Source: Verrucosispora sp. WMMD573 (GTDB taxonomy: Bacteria > Actinomycetota > Actinomycetes > Mycobacteriales > Micromonosporaceae). Taken from it: 64,000 bases of DNA. Below, piece by piece: positions 35,429 to 44,155 of the stretch. The notes below the pieces were generated by a model. It was not told where the DNA came from and searched no databases. It saw only the letters and a program-made list of their open reading frames with translations. The stretch spans positions 682,001-746,000 of the forward strand of contig NZ_CP114901.1 in the NCBI RefSeq assembly GCF_027497175.1. Direction: 5' to 3'. Each line of letters starts with the position of its first letter. Position 1 is the stretch's first letter. Made by a program: the position numbers and the translations under genes.

Positions 35429-38302
35429 TCACGCCAGCAGCGCCTCCAGTCGACGGTTGACCGCGGCCAGGGTCGCGCGTACCACCGCCTGCCGGGGATC
35501 GCCGGCCACCAGGGCGGAACCGGCCAACTGCTCGACCCACCCGTCGCAGACCAGCAGCACCACCACGGTGGCCACCTCGCAGTTGCCGAACGGCACCACC
35601 GCGGCGTGCTCCACGAAGCACCGTCCACGTTCCGCCGTGGGAACGGCGGCGCAGAGCAGCTCGTCGATCGCCGCCGCCGCCGCGATGCCGCACAACCGCA
35701 GCACGAAGCCGTCCACGGCCGGCCCGGTGGCGTACCCCGAGGCGTTGTGGTCGCCTGCGACCAGCCGGACCTCGACGTTGGCGTCAAGCCCGAACGTGCT
35801 CACCTGGACGTGGTCGAGTACCACCCGGGGTCCCGGCACCCCGCCGGTGTCCAGCGGCCGCGACGGCGCGGACTCGGTCGTGGTGAGTTGCCCGCCGGAG
35901 TAGGAGGCGCCGAGGGTCGCCGGACTGCCCGCCGCACCCGGCTCGTCCACGACTGCCCGGCCCCGGTGCGGAGCCGGTGACTGCCGGCGCCGCCGGGTGG
36001 TCTCCGGCACGGTCTCCGGGCGGCTCGGCGGAGTCTCCGTCCGGGTGCCGCCACCGGGTCGGGCGGACGGCCGCCGTGGCTCGGCGACCGGACGCGTCTC
36101 ACCCGCCTCGCTCCGGCTCTCCGCAGCGCGTCGACGCACCGGCGCGGCGGGCACTCCGGGCAGGCCGCGCGGTGCCGCCGCGAGCCCCATCCGCTCCTGC
36201 AACAGCCGAGCGACGTGGCGGCTCACCTCGGCCGGGTCGGCCCCGTCGGCGAGATCGAGGCGCAGGCTGTGCGCCCCAGCGGGGGTACGCCGTAGGGCGG
36301 CGTCGCGGACGCCCTCGACTCCTCGTACCGCGGCGAGGATCGCGTTGACGTCGAAGCCCTCCGGCCGGTCCCGCAGCGTGGCCGGCTCGTCGTCACGACG
36401 GAGATGAGTGGCGATCCGGGCGAGTTCCGGGGTTTCGGCGGGTGGCTCCACAGCTGGCGGCTCCGGCACGACGGGCACGTCCGGTTCGGCAGGGACGCGC
36501 TGCGGCAGCACCGCCGTGGTGCTGTCCTGCGATCGGTCGCCGGCCGACTCGGTCGACGGCACCGGCTCGGGCGCGGACCGACGTGCCGTATAGGGGGCTG
36601 CACTCGTCGGGACGGGCGCAGAGGGGGTGCGCTCGCGGCGGCCGGGCTCACCCGGAACCTGGTCGGTCGCGGCCGGCCCGGTGGTCGGGTCCGGCGGGGC
36701 AGGCGTCGAGGCGGGCGCGGGTGTCGGCTCGTCCGGAACCGGCCGCAGCCGGAACGGTCGATACCCGGGAGGATCGGCGGCCGACCGGGCCTCGGCGACC
36801 GGTGGCTTCGCGGCGGAATCGGGTGTCTGCCGCCGACTCGGCGTGCCGGGCTGCGGCACGCTGCCGGTGGGGACGGTCGACCGGGTCCCGGCTGGTGGGG
36901 CGCTGGTCGGATCGACGGCACCGGACGGCGGGGAACTGGCCGGATGCAGCGCCCATGGCAGGCGCTCGTCGGTCGGCTGGCCGCCGGGCCGGCTGCCCCA
37001 GGACGGGGTTTCCTCATTCCGCGTGGCCCAGGGCAGGCCCTCGTTAGCCGGCGCACCGCTGACCGGCGGCAGCGCCCAGGACGGCCGCTCCTCCACCGGC
37101 GGCACCTCCGGCGCACGCGCCCACGACGGCCGCTGGGGCGGCGGCGGGGCGCTCGTCGGATCGCCGCTGGCCGGGGGCAGCGCCCAGGACGGGCGCTGCT
37201 CGACCGGTGGCACCTCGGACGCCCGCGCCCACGAGGGCGGTTGCGGGATCGGAGGTGCACTGGTCGGTTCGACGGCGGCCGACTTGTCCACGGGATCGGG
37301 CGCGGTGGGTGACTCGCCTTCCGGGGCGGTCTCGGCATCCCGGCGGGGTTCGTACGGCCGGGGCCGCTCCGCACTGACCGGCTCGTACGGGCGGGTCGGC
37401 TCGGCGCGGACCGGCTCGTACGGGCGGCTGGGCTCGCTGGCCCAGTTCCGGGCCGGCGACTCGCGGGACCGGCGGTCGACGGACTCAGTGTCGTCGCGTG
37501 CCCAGGGCGGTGCCCAGTCGCGGGCTGGGCCGGGCTGGGCCCAGCTGGGTCGATCCGCGTCACCGACGGGCTGGTCGGCAGGCGACCAGCGGGCGGGCTG
37601 GTCGGTGCCGGCCGAAGGGTGATCGTTCGGCCCGGCGGCCTGATCGGCGACCGGAGCGGTCGGCCAGGGCTCGCCGGCCGACTCCGACGGGAATTCGTCG
37701 TCCCAGCTCTGCTGCCGGCCACCCGTCGGGCCCTCACCGGACCGTTCGGCAGTGGGCGCGTGCACTCCGGGTGGCATCTCGAAGCCGGAGGGAGCGGTGC
37801 CGACGGGCGGCACCTGCACGGCCGGGGGCGATGAGGTCGGCAGACCGGTGCCGGTGCTCATCGGTAGCTCGCCGGACGGTGCCGGGCGGGGGGCCGGTAC
37901 GACGAGCCGGTCCTTGCCGGGCTCCTGACCCGGCCCGTGCAGGCCGGGCGGGGCGCTGACCGGGGCGTGCCGGTTGGCCGGCGTCTGTTCCGTGACGGGC
38001 GTGCCGTTCGTCCGGTGACCGTTGACGTGGTTGCCGTTGACCCGCGCGGGTCGCTCCGGCTCCGCCTGCTCACCGACGGGAGCGGGCAGGTCGGCGTGGC
38101 GTGACGAGGCGGTGGCCCAACCGGACGGAGACTCCGGCCGCGGCCTCGTCGTTTCGGAACCGGGCACGACCTCGGGACCCCACGACCAGTCGACAGGTGA
38201 CGGCGCCCACCCGTTGCCGGAACGGGCCAGGTCATCACGCTGACCCGTCCCGTCGCCGTGCTCTCCCGGGGTGGCGGCACCGGGTTGCCCTGTTTCACTC
38301 AC
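35429..38302 (-). CDS. 957-aa proline-rich protein with C-terminal domain, unknown
   Basis: About 600 residues are disordered, rich in Pro, Ser, Glu and Arg. They include a triple RPYEP repeat (near residues 300-330) and repeated PSWA units with SGDPTSAPPPP-like spacers (near 360-440). Two folded segments follow: FDVNAILAAVRGVEGVRD (about residue 640) and a final domain with VSTFGLDANVEVRLVAGDH and DGFVLRLCGIAAAAAIDELL, which I recognise as actinobacterial but cannot name. AAGGAG lies 6 nt before the GTG. It lies between TetR and the hydrolase on the minus strand and may be a scaffold. Confidence 0.8.
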   Translation of the reverse strand: MSETGQPGAATPGEHGDGTGQRDDLARSGNGWAPSPVDWSWGPEVVPGSETTRPRPESPSGWATASSRHADLPAPVGEQAEPERPARVNGNHVNGHRTNGTPVTEQTPANRHAPVSAPPGLHGPGQEPGKDRLVVPAPRPAPSGELPMSTGTGLPTSSPPAVQVPPVGTAPSGFEMPPGVHAPTAERSGEGPTGGRQQSWDDEFPSESAGEPWPTAPVADQAAGPNDHPSAGTDQPARWSPADQPVGDADRPSWAQPGPARDWAPPWARDDTESVDRRSRESPARNWASEPSRPYEPVRAEPTRPYEPVSAERPRPYEPRRDAETAPEGESPTAPDPVDKSAAVEPTSAPPIPQPPSWARASEVPPVEQRPSWALPPASGDPTSAPPPPQRPSWARAPEVPPVEERPSWALPPVSGAPANEGLPWATRNEETPSWGSRPGGQPTDERLPWALHPASSPPSGAVDPTSAPPAGTRSTVPTGSVPQPGTPSRRQTPDSAAKPPVAEARSAADPPGYRPFRLRPVPDEPTPAPASTPAPPDPTTGPAATDQVPGEPGRRERTPSAPVPTSAAPYTARRSAPEPVPSTESAGDRSQDSTTAVLPQRVPAEPDVPVVPEPPAVEPPAETPELARIATHLRRDDEPATLRDRPEGFDVNAILAAVRGVEGVRDAALRRTPAGAHSLRLDLADGADPAEVSRHVARLLQERMGLAAAPRGLPGVPAAPVRRRAAESRSEAGETRPVAEPRRPSARPGGGTRTETPPSRPETVPETTRRRRQSPAPHRGRAVVDEPGAAGSPATLGASYSGGQLTTTESAPSRPLDTGGVPGPRVVLDHVQVSTFGLDANVEVRLVAGDHNASGYATGPAVDGFVLRLCGIAAAAAIDELLCAAVPTAERGRCFVEHAAVVPFGNCEVATVVVLLVCDGWVEQLAGSALVAGDPRQAVVRATLAAVNRRLEALLA

Positions 38303-38328
38303 CGCGCGCTCCTTGGTCGCCCCCGCTG

Positions 38329-38357
38329 AGGCTACCGTGTGGCGACAGTGGCGATAA
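38329..38357 (-). promoter_or_regulatory. Candidate promoter of the proline-rich gene
   Basis: TTATCG and TAGCCT are 17 nt apart on the minus strand, 27 nt upstream of the GTG. The divergent TetR gene lies 120 bp away, so shared regulation is possible. Confidence 0.35.
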
Positions 38358-38448
38358 GTTACAGCGGCGGGCCAATTCCGCGAGGGGCCGAGGGGCCCCG
38401 ACCGGTTCGGGTGATATGCCGGCCCGTACGACGACCTCGGAGGTTCCC

Positions 38449-39087
38449 ATGACCGCTGTGGGGAACGGCGCCCAGACCGCCGGACGACCCACGCGCCTGC
38501 CCCGTTCGGCGCGCCGCAAGCAGCTACTTGCCGCTGCTCAGGAGGTGTTCGTCGCGCAGGGTTACCACGCTGCGGCCATGGACGACATCGCCGAGCGGGC
38601 CGGGGTCTCCAAGCCGGTGCTGTACCAACACTTCCCCGGCAAGATGGAGCTCTACCTCGCGCTGCTGGACACGCACTGTGACGCGATAGTCGCCAAGGTT
38701 CACGACGCCATGGCGAGCACCACCGACAACAAGGAGCGGGTCAGCGCGTCGGTGCGGGCGTACTTCGACTTCGTCGATCACGAGAGCGAAGCCTTCCGTC
38801 TGGTCTTCGAGTCGGATCTGCGCAACGAGCCGGCCGTGCGGCAACGTGTGGAGCGGGTCGAGCAGGGCTGCATCGCGGCGATCACCGACACGATCATCTC
38901 CGACACCGGGGTCAGCCGGGCGCACGCCGAGCTGCTCGCCTCGGGCCTGGTGGGCGCGGCCGAGACCGCCGCCCAGTTCTGGCTGGCCGGCGGCCGCCAG
39001 GTGCCCAAGGCCGAGGCCGAGGCGTTGGTCGCGGCGCTGTCCTGGCGGGGCATCGCCAGCTTCCCGCTGCAAGGTGAGTCAGCCTGA
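38449..39087 (+). CDS. TetR-family transcriptional regulator
   Basis: The 212-residue regulator has an N-terminal helix-turn-helix (RKQLLAAAQEVFVAQGYH, MDDIAERAGVSKPVLYQHFPGK) and a C-terminal ligand and dimer domain. Start ATG at 38449 with GGAGG 5 nt upstream. It is the counterpart of mycobacterial Rv3208 by order. The divergent proline-rich gene and the following DUF3107 gene are candidate targets; ligand unknown. GGGGCC-type inverted repeats at about 38390-38400 lie in the upstream region. Confidence 0.93.
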   Translation: MTAVGNGAQTAGRPTRLPRSARRKQLLAAAQEVFVAQGYHAAAMDDIAERAGVSKPVLYQHFPGKMELYLALLDTHCDAIVAKVHDAMASTTDNKERVSASVRAYFDFVDHESEAFRLVFESDLRNEPAVRQRVERVEQGCIAAITDTIISDTGVSRAHAELLASGLVGAAETAAQFWLAGGRQVPKAEAEALVAALSWRGIASFPLQGESA

Positions 39088-39150
39088 CCTTCGACCTCGT
39101 GATCGGATAGCCTTCGCAGGGCGGCCATTTCGCCCGATGGAGGAGGCACA

Positions 39151-39378
39151 GTGGAGGTCAAGATCGGCGTGCAGTACGCGCCGCGCGAGCTGGTCCTGGA
39201 GAGCGCACAGTCGCCGGCCGAGATCGAGCGGATCGTGACCGACGCCGTCGCCAGGGGCGAGGGCACTCTCTCCCTGACCGACGAGAAGGGGCGGCGGGTG
39301 ATCGTGCCGGTCGGCAAGGTCGCCTACGTCGAGATCGCCGAGGCATCCCCTCGGGCGGTCGGTTTCACCGTCCGCTGA
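39151..39378 (+). CDS. DUF3107 protein (75 aa)
   Basis: The 75-residue product is full length for DUF3107: it starts MEVKIGVQYAPREL and contains LTDEKGRRVIVPVGKVAYVEI. The family is restricted to actinobacteria and of unknown function (Rv3208A homologue by order). GGAGG lies 6 nt before the GTG. It is the second gene after TetR, 63 nt downstream, so probably co-transcribed. Confidence 0.93.
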   Translation: MEVKIGVQYAPRELVLESAQSPAEIERIVTDAVARGEGTLSLTDEKGRRVIVPVGKVAYVEIAEASPRAVGFTVR

Positions 39379-39412
39379 CGTTCTGACGTTCTGACGGACC
39401 GGCGACAGGATC

Positions 39413-39441
39413 GGCGGGGCGAGCGGTCTCGCCACACCGCC
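39413..39441. terminator. Bidirectional terminator between convergent genes
   Basis: A hairpin with inner stem GCGAG/CTCGC around a CGGT loop and outer GGCGG/CCGCC lies between DUF3107 (+) and the ferritin-like gene (-). A direct repeat TGACGTTC lies just before it and GCTCAGTTGT is duplicated just after it. Confidence 0.55.
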
Positions 39442-39475
39442 CTGTTGCCGGCCCAGCTCAGTTGTCGGGCCTAGC

Positions 39476-40129
39476 TCAGTTGTTGAGCCCGACGGTGGCC
39501 ATCCGCGCGGTGTGCGCGGCGGTCAGCCGCCGGAACAGTTCCGCCACGTCGATGTCACCACCTGCGGCGATCAGCACGGTGAGGGCCCCATGGTCGGCGC
39601 TGGCGACCCGCCCCGCCTGGGACAGCGCCTCGCCGACCAGACGTCGAGCCCACATCGACAGCCGGCCCGCCACGGTCGGATCGGTCTCGACGGCCAGCCG
39701 AATCTCGGCCGCGGCGAACTCCGCGTACCGCGACTCGTGCAGCACGTCGAGGACGAGCTGGCGGTCGGGCTCGCCCAACGCGATCGCGATCTCCCGGAGG
39801 AAATCGTCGGTGATCGCGTCGCCGACGTACGCCTTGGTGACCGCCTCCGCCCAGTCGCGGGGCTCGGTCGAGTCGTGGTACGCCTGCAACGGCGTGACGT
39901 ACGCCGCCATCGCTTCGTCCGGCGGCACGCCGAGCGCGGTGAGCCGGTCGGCCACCCGCCGGTAGTTGACGATCTCGGCAGCGGCCATCTCGCTCAGAGC
40001 GGCCCGGCGGCGCAGGTCTGGAGCGAGCCGGGCGTCGGCCGCCATTCGGTCGAAGGCGAGCAGTTCGCCGAGGGCCACCAGACCGAGCAGGTCGGCGACT
40101 GCGTGGCCGGACGGGGTGGGGGCGGACAC
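39476..40129 (-). CDS. Ferritin-like (MiaE-type) diiron-fold protein
   Basis: The 217-residue all-helical protein resembles the ferritin-like/MiaE-related family encoded next to rhlE in actinobacteria. Candidate metal ligands are SEMAAAEIVNYRRV and a later AAAEIRLAVE, with YVGDAITDDF between. MiaE hydroxylates a tRNA base, but this protein's activity is not shown. No ribosome site precedes the GTG; TAGCCT lies 6 nt upstream. Position matches Rv3210c in Mycobacterium. Confidence 0.82.
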   Translation of the reverse strand: MSAPTPSGHAVADLLGLVALGELLAFDRMAADARLAPDLRRRAALSEMAAAEIVNYRRVADRLTALGVPPDEAMAAYVTPLQAYHDSTEPRDWAEAVTKAYVGDAITDDFLREIAIALGEPDRQLVLDVLHESRYAEFAAAEIRLAVETDPTVAGRLSMWARRLVGEALSQAGRVASADHGALTVLIAAGGDIDVAELFRRLTAAHTARMATVGLNN

Positions 40130-40135
40130 GTGCGC

Positions 40136-40141
40136 AGGCTA
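40136..40141 (-). promoter_or_regulatory. -10 element for leaderless ferritin-like gene
   Basis: TAGCCT lies 6 nt before the GTG at 40129 and no Shine-Dalgarno is present. Confidence 0.35.
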
Positions 40142-40461
40142 CCGTCCGGCCGGGGCACCGGCAGGCCGCCGCGAACCACTCCAACCCATTGAAGTGTGAT
40201 ACGGGTCACTTGCAAACCTTTGCGTCGCCACCGGCCCCGGTGGAATCGGGACGCTGTTTGGCCCGTTCAGGTAGCATGGAGCAGTTGCCGTAGGTGCCGA
40301 TCCGGCCGGAGTCAACTCCGATCCGGTCGAAGTCCGACCCACGGCGCGCGTGCGGCCCGGTCCGCTCGGCTCTCTGCCGCCGACCGTGTGGCCCGCGCAA
40401 TACCGAACGCGCCCTGAGGACATGACGGGGCGCACCCACGAGAGGGCACCCCCAAATCCAC
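40142..40461 (+). promoter_or_regulatory. Long leader region of the DEAD-box helicase gene
   Basis: This 320-bp gap holds no ORF of merit. A TAGCAT -10-like hexamer at 40272-40277 would give a leader of about 180 nt. An imperfect palindrome with arms AAGTG and CACTT lies at about 40194-40213, and a GGAGT-CA-ACTCC hairpin flanked by two GATCCGG copies lies at about 40296-40325. Long leaders are common for cold-inducible DEAD-box genes; this assignment is inferred. Confidence 0.3.
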
Positions 40462-42168
40462 ATGAGTGAGCCGATTCAAGACCTCATCGACGGCCAGGAA
40501 CTGGCCCCGACCGCTCCGGTCCGACCGGAGGCACCGACCTTCGCCGAGCTCGGCGCCCGCGCCGAGACCGTCGACGCGCTGGCTGCGGCCGGCATCACCC
40601 GCGCCTTCGCCATCCAGGAGTACGCGCTGCCCATCGCGCTGCGCGGAGCTGACCTGATCGGGCAGGCGCCGACCGGCACCGGCAAGACGCTGGGCTTCGG
40701 CGTACCGCTGCTGGAGCGGGTCTTCGCACCCGACGAGGGCGGCGACGGGCTGCCGCAGGCCCTGGTCGTCGTACCAACCCGCGAGCTGGGCATCCAGGTC
40801 GCCAAGGACATCGCCGCCGCCAGCCGCACCCGGGGCGTACGGGTGCTGCCGATCTACGGCGGTGTCGCGTACGAGCCGCAGATCGAGGCGTTGCGCAAGG
40901 GCGTGGAAATCCTCGTCGGCACTCCGGGGCGCCTGCTGGACCTCGCCAAGCAGAAGCACCTGCGCCTGCACGGCGTACGCGCGCTGGTGCTGGACGAGGC
41001 CGACCGGATGCTCGACCTCGGCTTCCTTGACGACGTCGAGCGGATCCTGGCGATGCTGCCGGAGGATCGGCAGACCATGCTCTTCTCCGCGACCATGCCG
41101 GATCCGATCGTGACATTGTCCCGCCGCTTCCTGCGTCACCCGATCACCATCCACGCCGGGCACACCGCCGAGACCGGCCCGTCGCCGCAGACGGAGCAGC
41201 TCGTCTACCGCACCCACTCGATGAACAAGATCGAGATTGTGGCCCGGATCCTTCAGGCGGACAGCCGTGGGCTGACCATCATCTTCACCCGAACCAAGCG
41301 GGCCGCCGATCGGGTCGCCGAGGACCTGGACTTCCGTGGCTTCGCGGTCGCGGCGGTGCACGGCGACCTCGGGCAGGGCGCCCGTGAGCGGGCCCTGCGG
41401 GCGTTCCGGGCCGGCAAGATCGACACCCTGGTCGCCACCGACGTGGCAGCCCGGGGCATCGACGTCAGCGGCGTCACCCACGTGATCAACTACGACTGTC
41501 CGGAAGACCAGGACACCTACACCCACCGGATCGGCCGGACCGGTCGGGCCGGCGCGAGCGGTGTCGCGGTGACCTTCGTCGACTGGGACGACATGCCCCG
41601 CTGGCGGATCATCGACAAGACGCTCGGCCTGGACATGCCCGAGCCACCGGAGACGTACCACACCTCGCCGCACCTCTACACCGACCTGCACATCTCCACC
41701 GAGGTCACCGGGACCCTGCCCACCGCGGAACGCACGCGTGCGGGACTGGCCGCCGAGGTCGAGGAGGACCTGGGTGGTGGCCGCTCCCGACGGGGCGAGC
41801 CGCGCGGCACCCGCCGCCGCGGTCGCGGCGACGGAGGCCGTGGTGAGGGCGGCCGTAGTGAGGGCGGCCGTGGACGCGGCGTTGGGGGTCGCCGGCGGGA
41901 CGGTGCCGACACCACGCCGACCGACGCCACCGCGAGTGACGCCGAGGAAGGCGCCCGCACCCCACGACGTCGGCGGCGTCGCCGGGCCGGCGAGGCGGTG
42001 GCGGGTACCGAGACCGCGGCGACTGCCGTCGACGGCGGCCCCGCCGAGGCAGTCACCGACCGCGGCGAGGACGGCGCCGGTGAGGCAACTCCGCGCCCGC
42101 GTCGCCGCCGGCGCCGCCGTGGTGCCGCAGCCGACAGCGGTACGCCGACCGAGGCGACCACCGACTGA
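40462..42168 (+). CDS. rhlE: DEAD-box RNA helicase
   Basis: The 568-residue product has the Q motif (FAIQEYALPIAL), Walker A APTGTGKT near residue 72, VVPTRELGIQ, DEADRMLDLGF, SATMP, and helicase C motifs TIIFTRTKRAAD, ATDVAARGIDV and HRIGRTGRAG. After residue 430 the tail is Arg/Gly-rich and basic (GRGDGGRGEGGRSEGGRGRG), typical of RNA-binding extensions. It unwinds RNA in ribosome assembly or mRNA decay. The order with the ferritin-like gene matches Rv3211 in Mycobacterium. Confidence 0.95.
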   Translation: MSEPIQDLIDGQELAPTAPVRPEAPTFAELGARAETVDALAAAGITRAFAIQEYALPIALRGADLIGQAPTGTGKTLGFGVPLLERVFAPDEGGDGLPQALVVVPTRELGIQVAKDIAAASRTRGVRVLPIYGGVAYEPQIEALRKGVEILVGTPGRLLDLAKQKHLRLHGVRALVLDEADRMLDLGFLDDVERILAMLPEDRQTMLFSATMPDPIVTLSRRFLRHPITIHAGHTAETGPSPQTEQLVYRTHSMNKIEIVARILQADSRGLTIIFTRTKRAADRVAEDLDFRGFAVAAVHGDLGQGARERALRAFRAGKIDTLVATDVAARGIDVSGVTHVINYDCPEDQDTYTHRIGRTGRAGASGVAVTFVDWDDMPRWRIIDKTLGLDMPEPPETYHTSPHLYTDLHISTEVTGTLPTAERTRAGLAAEVEEDLGGGRSRRGEPRGTRRRGRGDGGRGEGGRSEGGRGRGVGGRRRDGADTTPTDATASDAEEGARTPRRRRRRRAGEAVAGTETAATAVDGGPAEAVTDRGEDGAGEATPRPRRRRRRRGAAADSGTPTEATTD

Positions 42169-42229
42169 CGGACGTACCGCCCGAGGCGGCGGAGAGCGGC
42201 CAGCGCCGCTGACCGACCCGTCGCCGCCT

Positions 42230-42251
42230 GGGCGGTGCTTCCTGTCCGCCC
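42230..42251 (+). terminator. Candidate terminator after rhlE
   Basis: GGGCGG/CCGCCC with a 10-nt loop is followed by CCCCTTTGCTC. It lies 62 nt past the rhlE stop. Confidence 0.5.
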
Positions 42252-42315
42252 CCCTTTGCTCTGCTTCACTCCACGCACCGGCTACGCGCCGATACCTGTG
42301 CGCCGGTTGCAGCAG

Positions 42316-42361
42316 AGCTGGCGGCTGGTGTGCGGGAGGCGGTCTTTGCCGCCTGCCAGCT
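42316..42361. repeat. Nested inverted repeat upstream of methyltransferase gene
   Basis: An outer arm pair AGCTGGC/GCCAGCT (42316-42322 and 42355-42361) encloses an inner stem AGGCGG/CCGCCT with a TCTTTG loop (42337-42354). It lies 37 bp before the ATG of the next gene, so it could be a second terminator or a leader structure. Confidence 0.4.
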
Positions 42362-42397
42362 GACGATGCCGCCGAAGCGTCCCCGAAAGATGGAGCG

Positions 42398-43573
42398 ATG
42401 CCCGAACCACTGGACTCCGCCCTGGCCGAGGTCCGCTCGATGCTGCTCGGATCGGCCCTCACCCGGGCCGTGGCGGCCGGACGGCGGCGCGGCCAGCGCC
42501 CGTCGGTGATCCGGGCCGAGCTGCGCCCCGTCGCCCTCAGGGCCGGTCAGCGGCTGCAGATCTCCACCTCCGACGGCGCCCGGCCACACACCCGCAACCT
42601 GAGCCCAGGGCCAGAGGCGGACGCCGCAGTGGAGGCGCTGCTGGCCGAGCCGTTCGGCAACTGGCATGTGGAGACCGCCGAGGCCACCCTGCAACTGCGG
42701 GTCACCAAGTCGGGTGAGGCCCAGGTGCACCGCAGCGCGGCAAGCCGATCGGCTGCTCCAGCGGCAGCCTCCGGGCACGACCGGGCCAAGGAGTACCTGC
42801 TCGATCCGGGCGATCCGCTCTTCGCCGAGATCGGCGGCTCGGCGGCCAAGCGACGGCAGGTGGACGCGTTCCTGCGGGCGCTGACCGCCACCCTCCCGGA
42901 CGGGTTGGCCGGGCAGTTGGACCGACCGCTGCGGGTGGTGGATCTGGGTTGCGGGAACGCGTACCTGACCTTCGCCGCGTACCGCTATCTGTCCCGGTCG
43001 GGTCTCGACGTCGAGCTGGTGGGTGTGGACGTGCGCGACGACCAGCGCCGCCGCAACACCGAGCTGGCCGAGCGGCTGGGCTGGGCCGGGCGGGTGCGTT
43101 TCGTCGCCGGCACGATCGCCGACGCGGCTGTCGAACCGCCGCCCGACCTGGTGCTCGCGCTGCACGCCTGCGACACCGCCACCGATGAGGCGCTGGCCCG
43201 GGCGGTGGGCTGGCGCGCCCGCTGGGTGCTCGCCGCGCCGTGCTGCCACCACGATGTCGCGGCGCAGCTACGTAACCGGCCGGCGCCGGAGCCGTACGAC
43301 CTGCTCACCCGGCAGGGCATCCTGCGGGAGCGCTTCGCGGACGTCCTCACCGACGCGCTGCGTGCCGGACTGCTGCGGTTACACGGCTACCGGGCCGAGG
43401 TGGTCGAGTTCGTCGACTCCGCACACACCCCGCGGAACCTGCTCATCCGGGCCCGACGAACCGGTGCCGACCCGACCGCCGCCCAGCGTGCGGAGTACCG
43501 CGACCTGGTAGCTCAGTGGCAGGTCACACCCCGGTTGGAGACGCTGCTCACGCCGGCCTCGTCGGCGGTGTGA
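42398..43573 (+). CDS. SAM-dependent methyltransferase (METTL25/Methyltransf_32 type)
   Basis: The 391-residue product has a SAM-binding motif VVDLGCGNAYLTFAAY near residue 180, ELVGVDVRDDQRRR, and LALHACDTATDEAL with VLAAPCCHHDV, which mark the family of METTL25-like methyltransferases. The N-terminal 150 residues may bind the substrate (RNA or protein); no substrate is assigned. GGAG lies 4 nt before the ATG. It is co-directional with rhlE but separated by hairpins. Confidence 0.87.
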   Translation: MPEPLDSALAEVRSMLLGSALTRAVAAGRRRGQRPSVIRAELRPVALRAGQRLQISTSDGARPHTRNLSPGPEADAAVEALLAEPFGNWHVETAEATLQLRVTKSGEAQVHRSAASRSAAPAAASGHDRAKEYLLDPGDPLFAEIGGSAAKRRQVDAFLRALTATLPDGLAGQLDRPLRVVDLGCGNAYLTFAAYRYLSRSGLDVELVGVDVRDDQRRRNTELAERLGWAGRVRFVAGTIADAAVEPPPDLVLALHACDTATDEALARAVGWRARWVLAAPCCHHDVAAQLRNRPAPEPYDLLTRQGILRERFADVLTDALRAGLLRLHGYRAEVVEFVDSAHTPRNLLIRARRTGADPTAAQRAEYRDLVAQWQVTPRLETLLTPASSAV

Positions 43574-43618
43574 CGCGTTCGCGTCCCGCCGCCGGCAATC
43601 GTCTGGTCGATCAGTCAG

Positions 43619-43646
43619 TTGTCCGGCGTCCTTCCCGTACTACTCT
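43619..43646 (+). promoter_or_regulatory. Candidate promoter of XRE regulator gene
   Basis: TTGTCC and TACTCT are 16 nt apart, about 48 nt before the ATG. Confidence 0.45.
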
Positions 43647-43694
43647 CGAAGAGCGCGCACCGTCGGGTGCCGGTCGGGAGGGTAGACCCACCGA

Positions 43695-44147
43695 ATGGGT
43701 TCGGCAGAGGTTTCGCCGCAGATGGCCTTCGCGCGTTTCGTGCGCCGGGCCATCGACGACGCCCGCGAGGAGCGCGGCTGGACCGTCACCGACCTGGCCG
43801 CCCACACCGGCGTCGGTCGCTCGACAGTCTTCCGCTGGCTCGCCGGCGACTGGCAGGACTATCCCGAACTGGCCAAGGTTCGCGGCTTCTGCGCCGCGCT
43901 CGATCTGCCGGTGGCGGCTGCCTTCCGTGCCCTCGGCCTACCCGACGCGGGCCCCGGGTCGTGGCGACGCGGCGACGACGGCCCGGTGGAGGCCGATGTG
44001 CGGGTGATCCTGCAACGGCTGGCGGATCCGGCGGTGCCGGCGGAGGAGAAACACCACATCCGCGACCTGCTGCGCTACCTCGCCCGACGCCCGGTCCGCC
44101 GGCCGGCGGACCCCACCGCCGCACCGATGCGCCGCACGGCGGGCTGA
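43695..44147 (+). CDS. XRE-family helix-turn-helix regulator
   Basis: The 150-residue product has an N-terminal lambda-repressor-like helix-turn-helix (DAREERGWTVTDLAAHTGVG, STVFRWLAGDW) and a C-terminal basic segment with no known ligand domain. Start ATG at 43695 has GGGAGG 12 nt upstream; the ATG at 43722 is a second option. It is convergent with the His-rich anchored protein gene, whose stop lies 8 nt away. Confidence 0.87.
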   Translation: MGSAEVSPQMAFARFVRRAIDDAREERGWTVTDLAAHTGVGRSTVFRWLAGDWQDYPELAKVRGFCAALDLPVAAAFRALGLPDAGPGSWRRGDDGPVEADVRVILQRLADPAVPAEEKHHIRDLLRYLARRPVRRPADPTAAPMRRTAG

Positions 44148-44155
44148 CACAGGGC

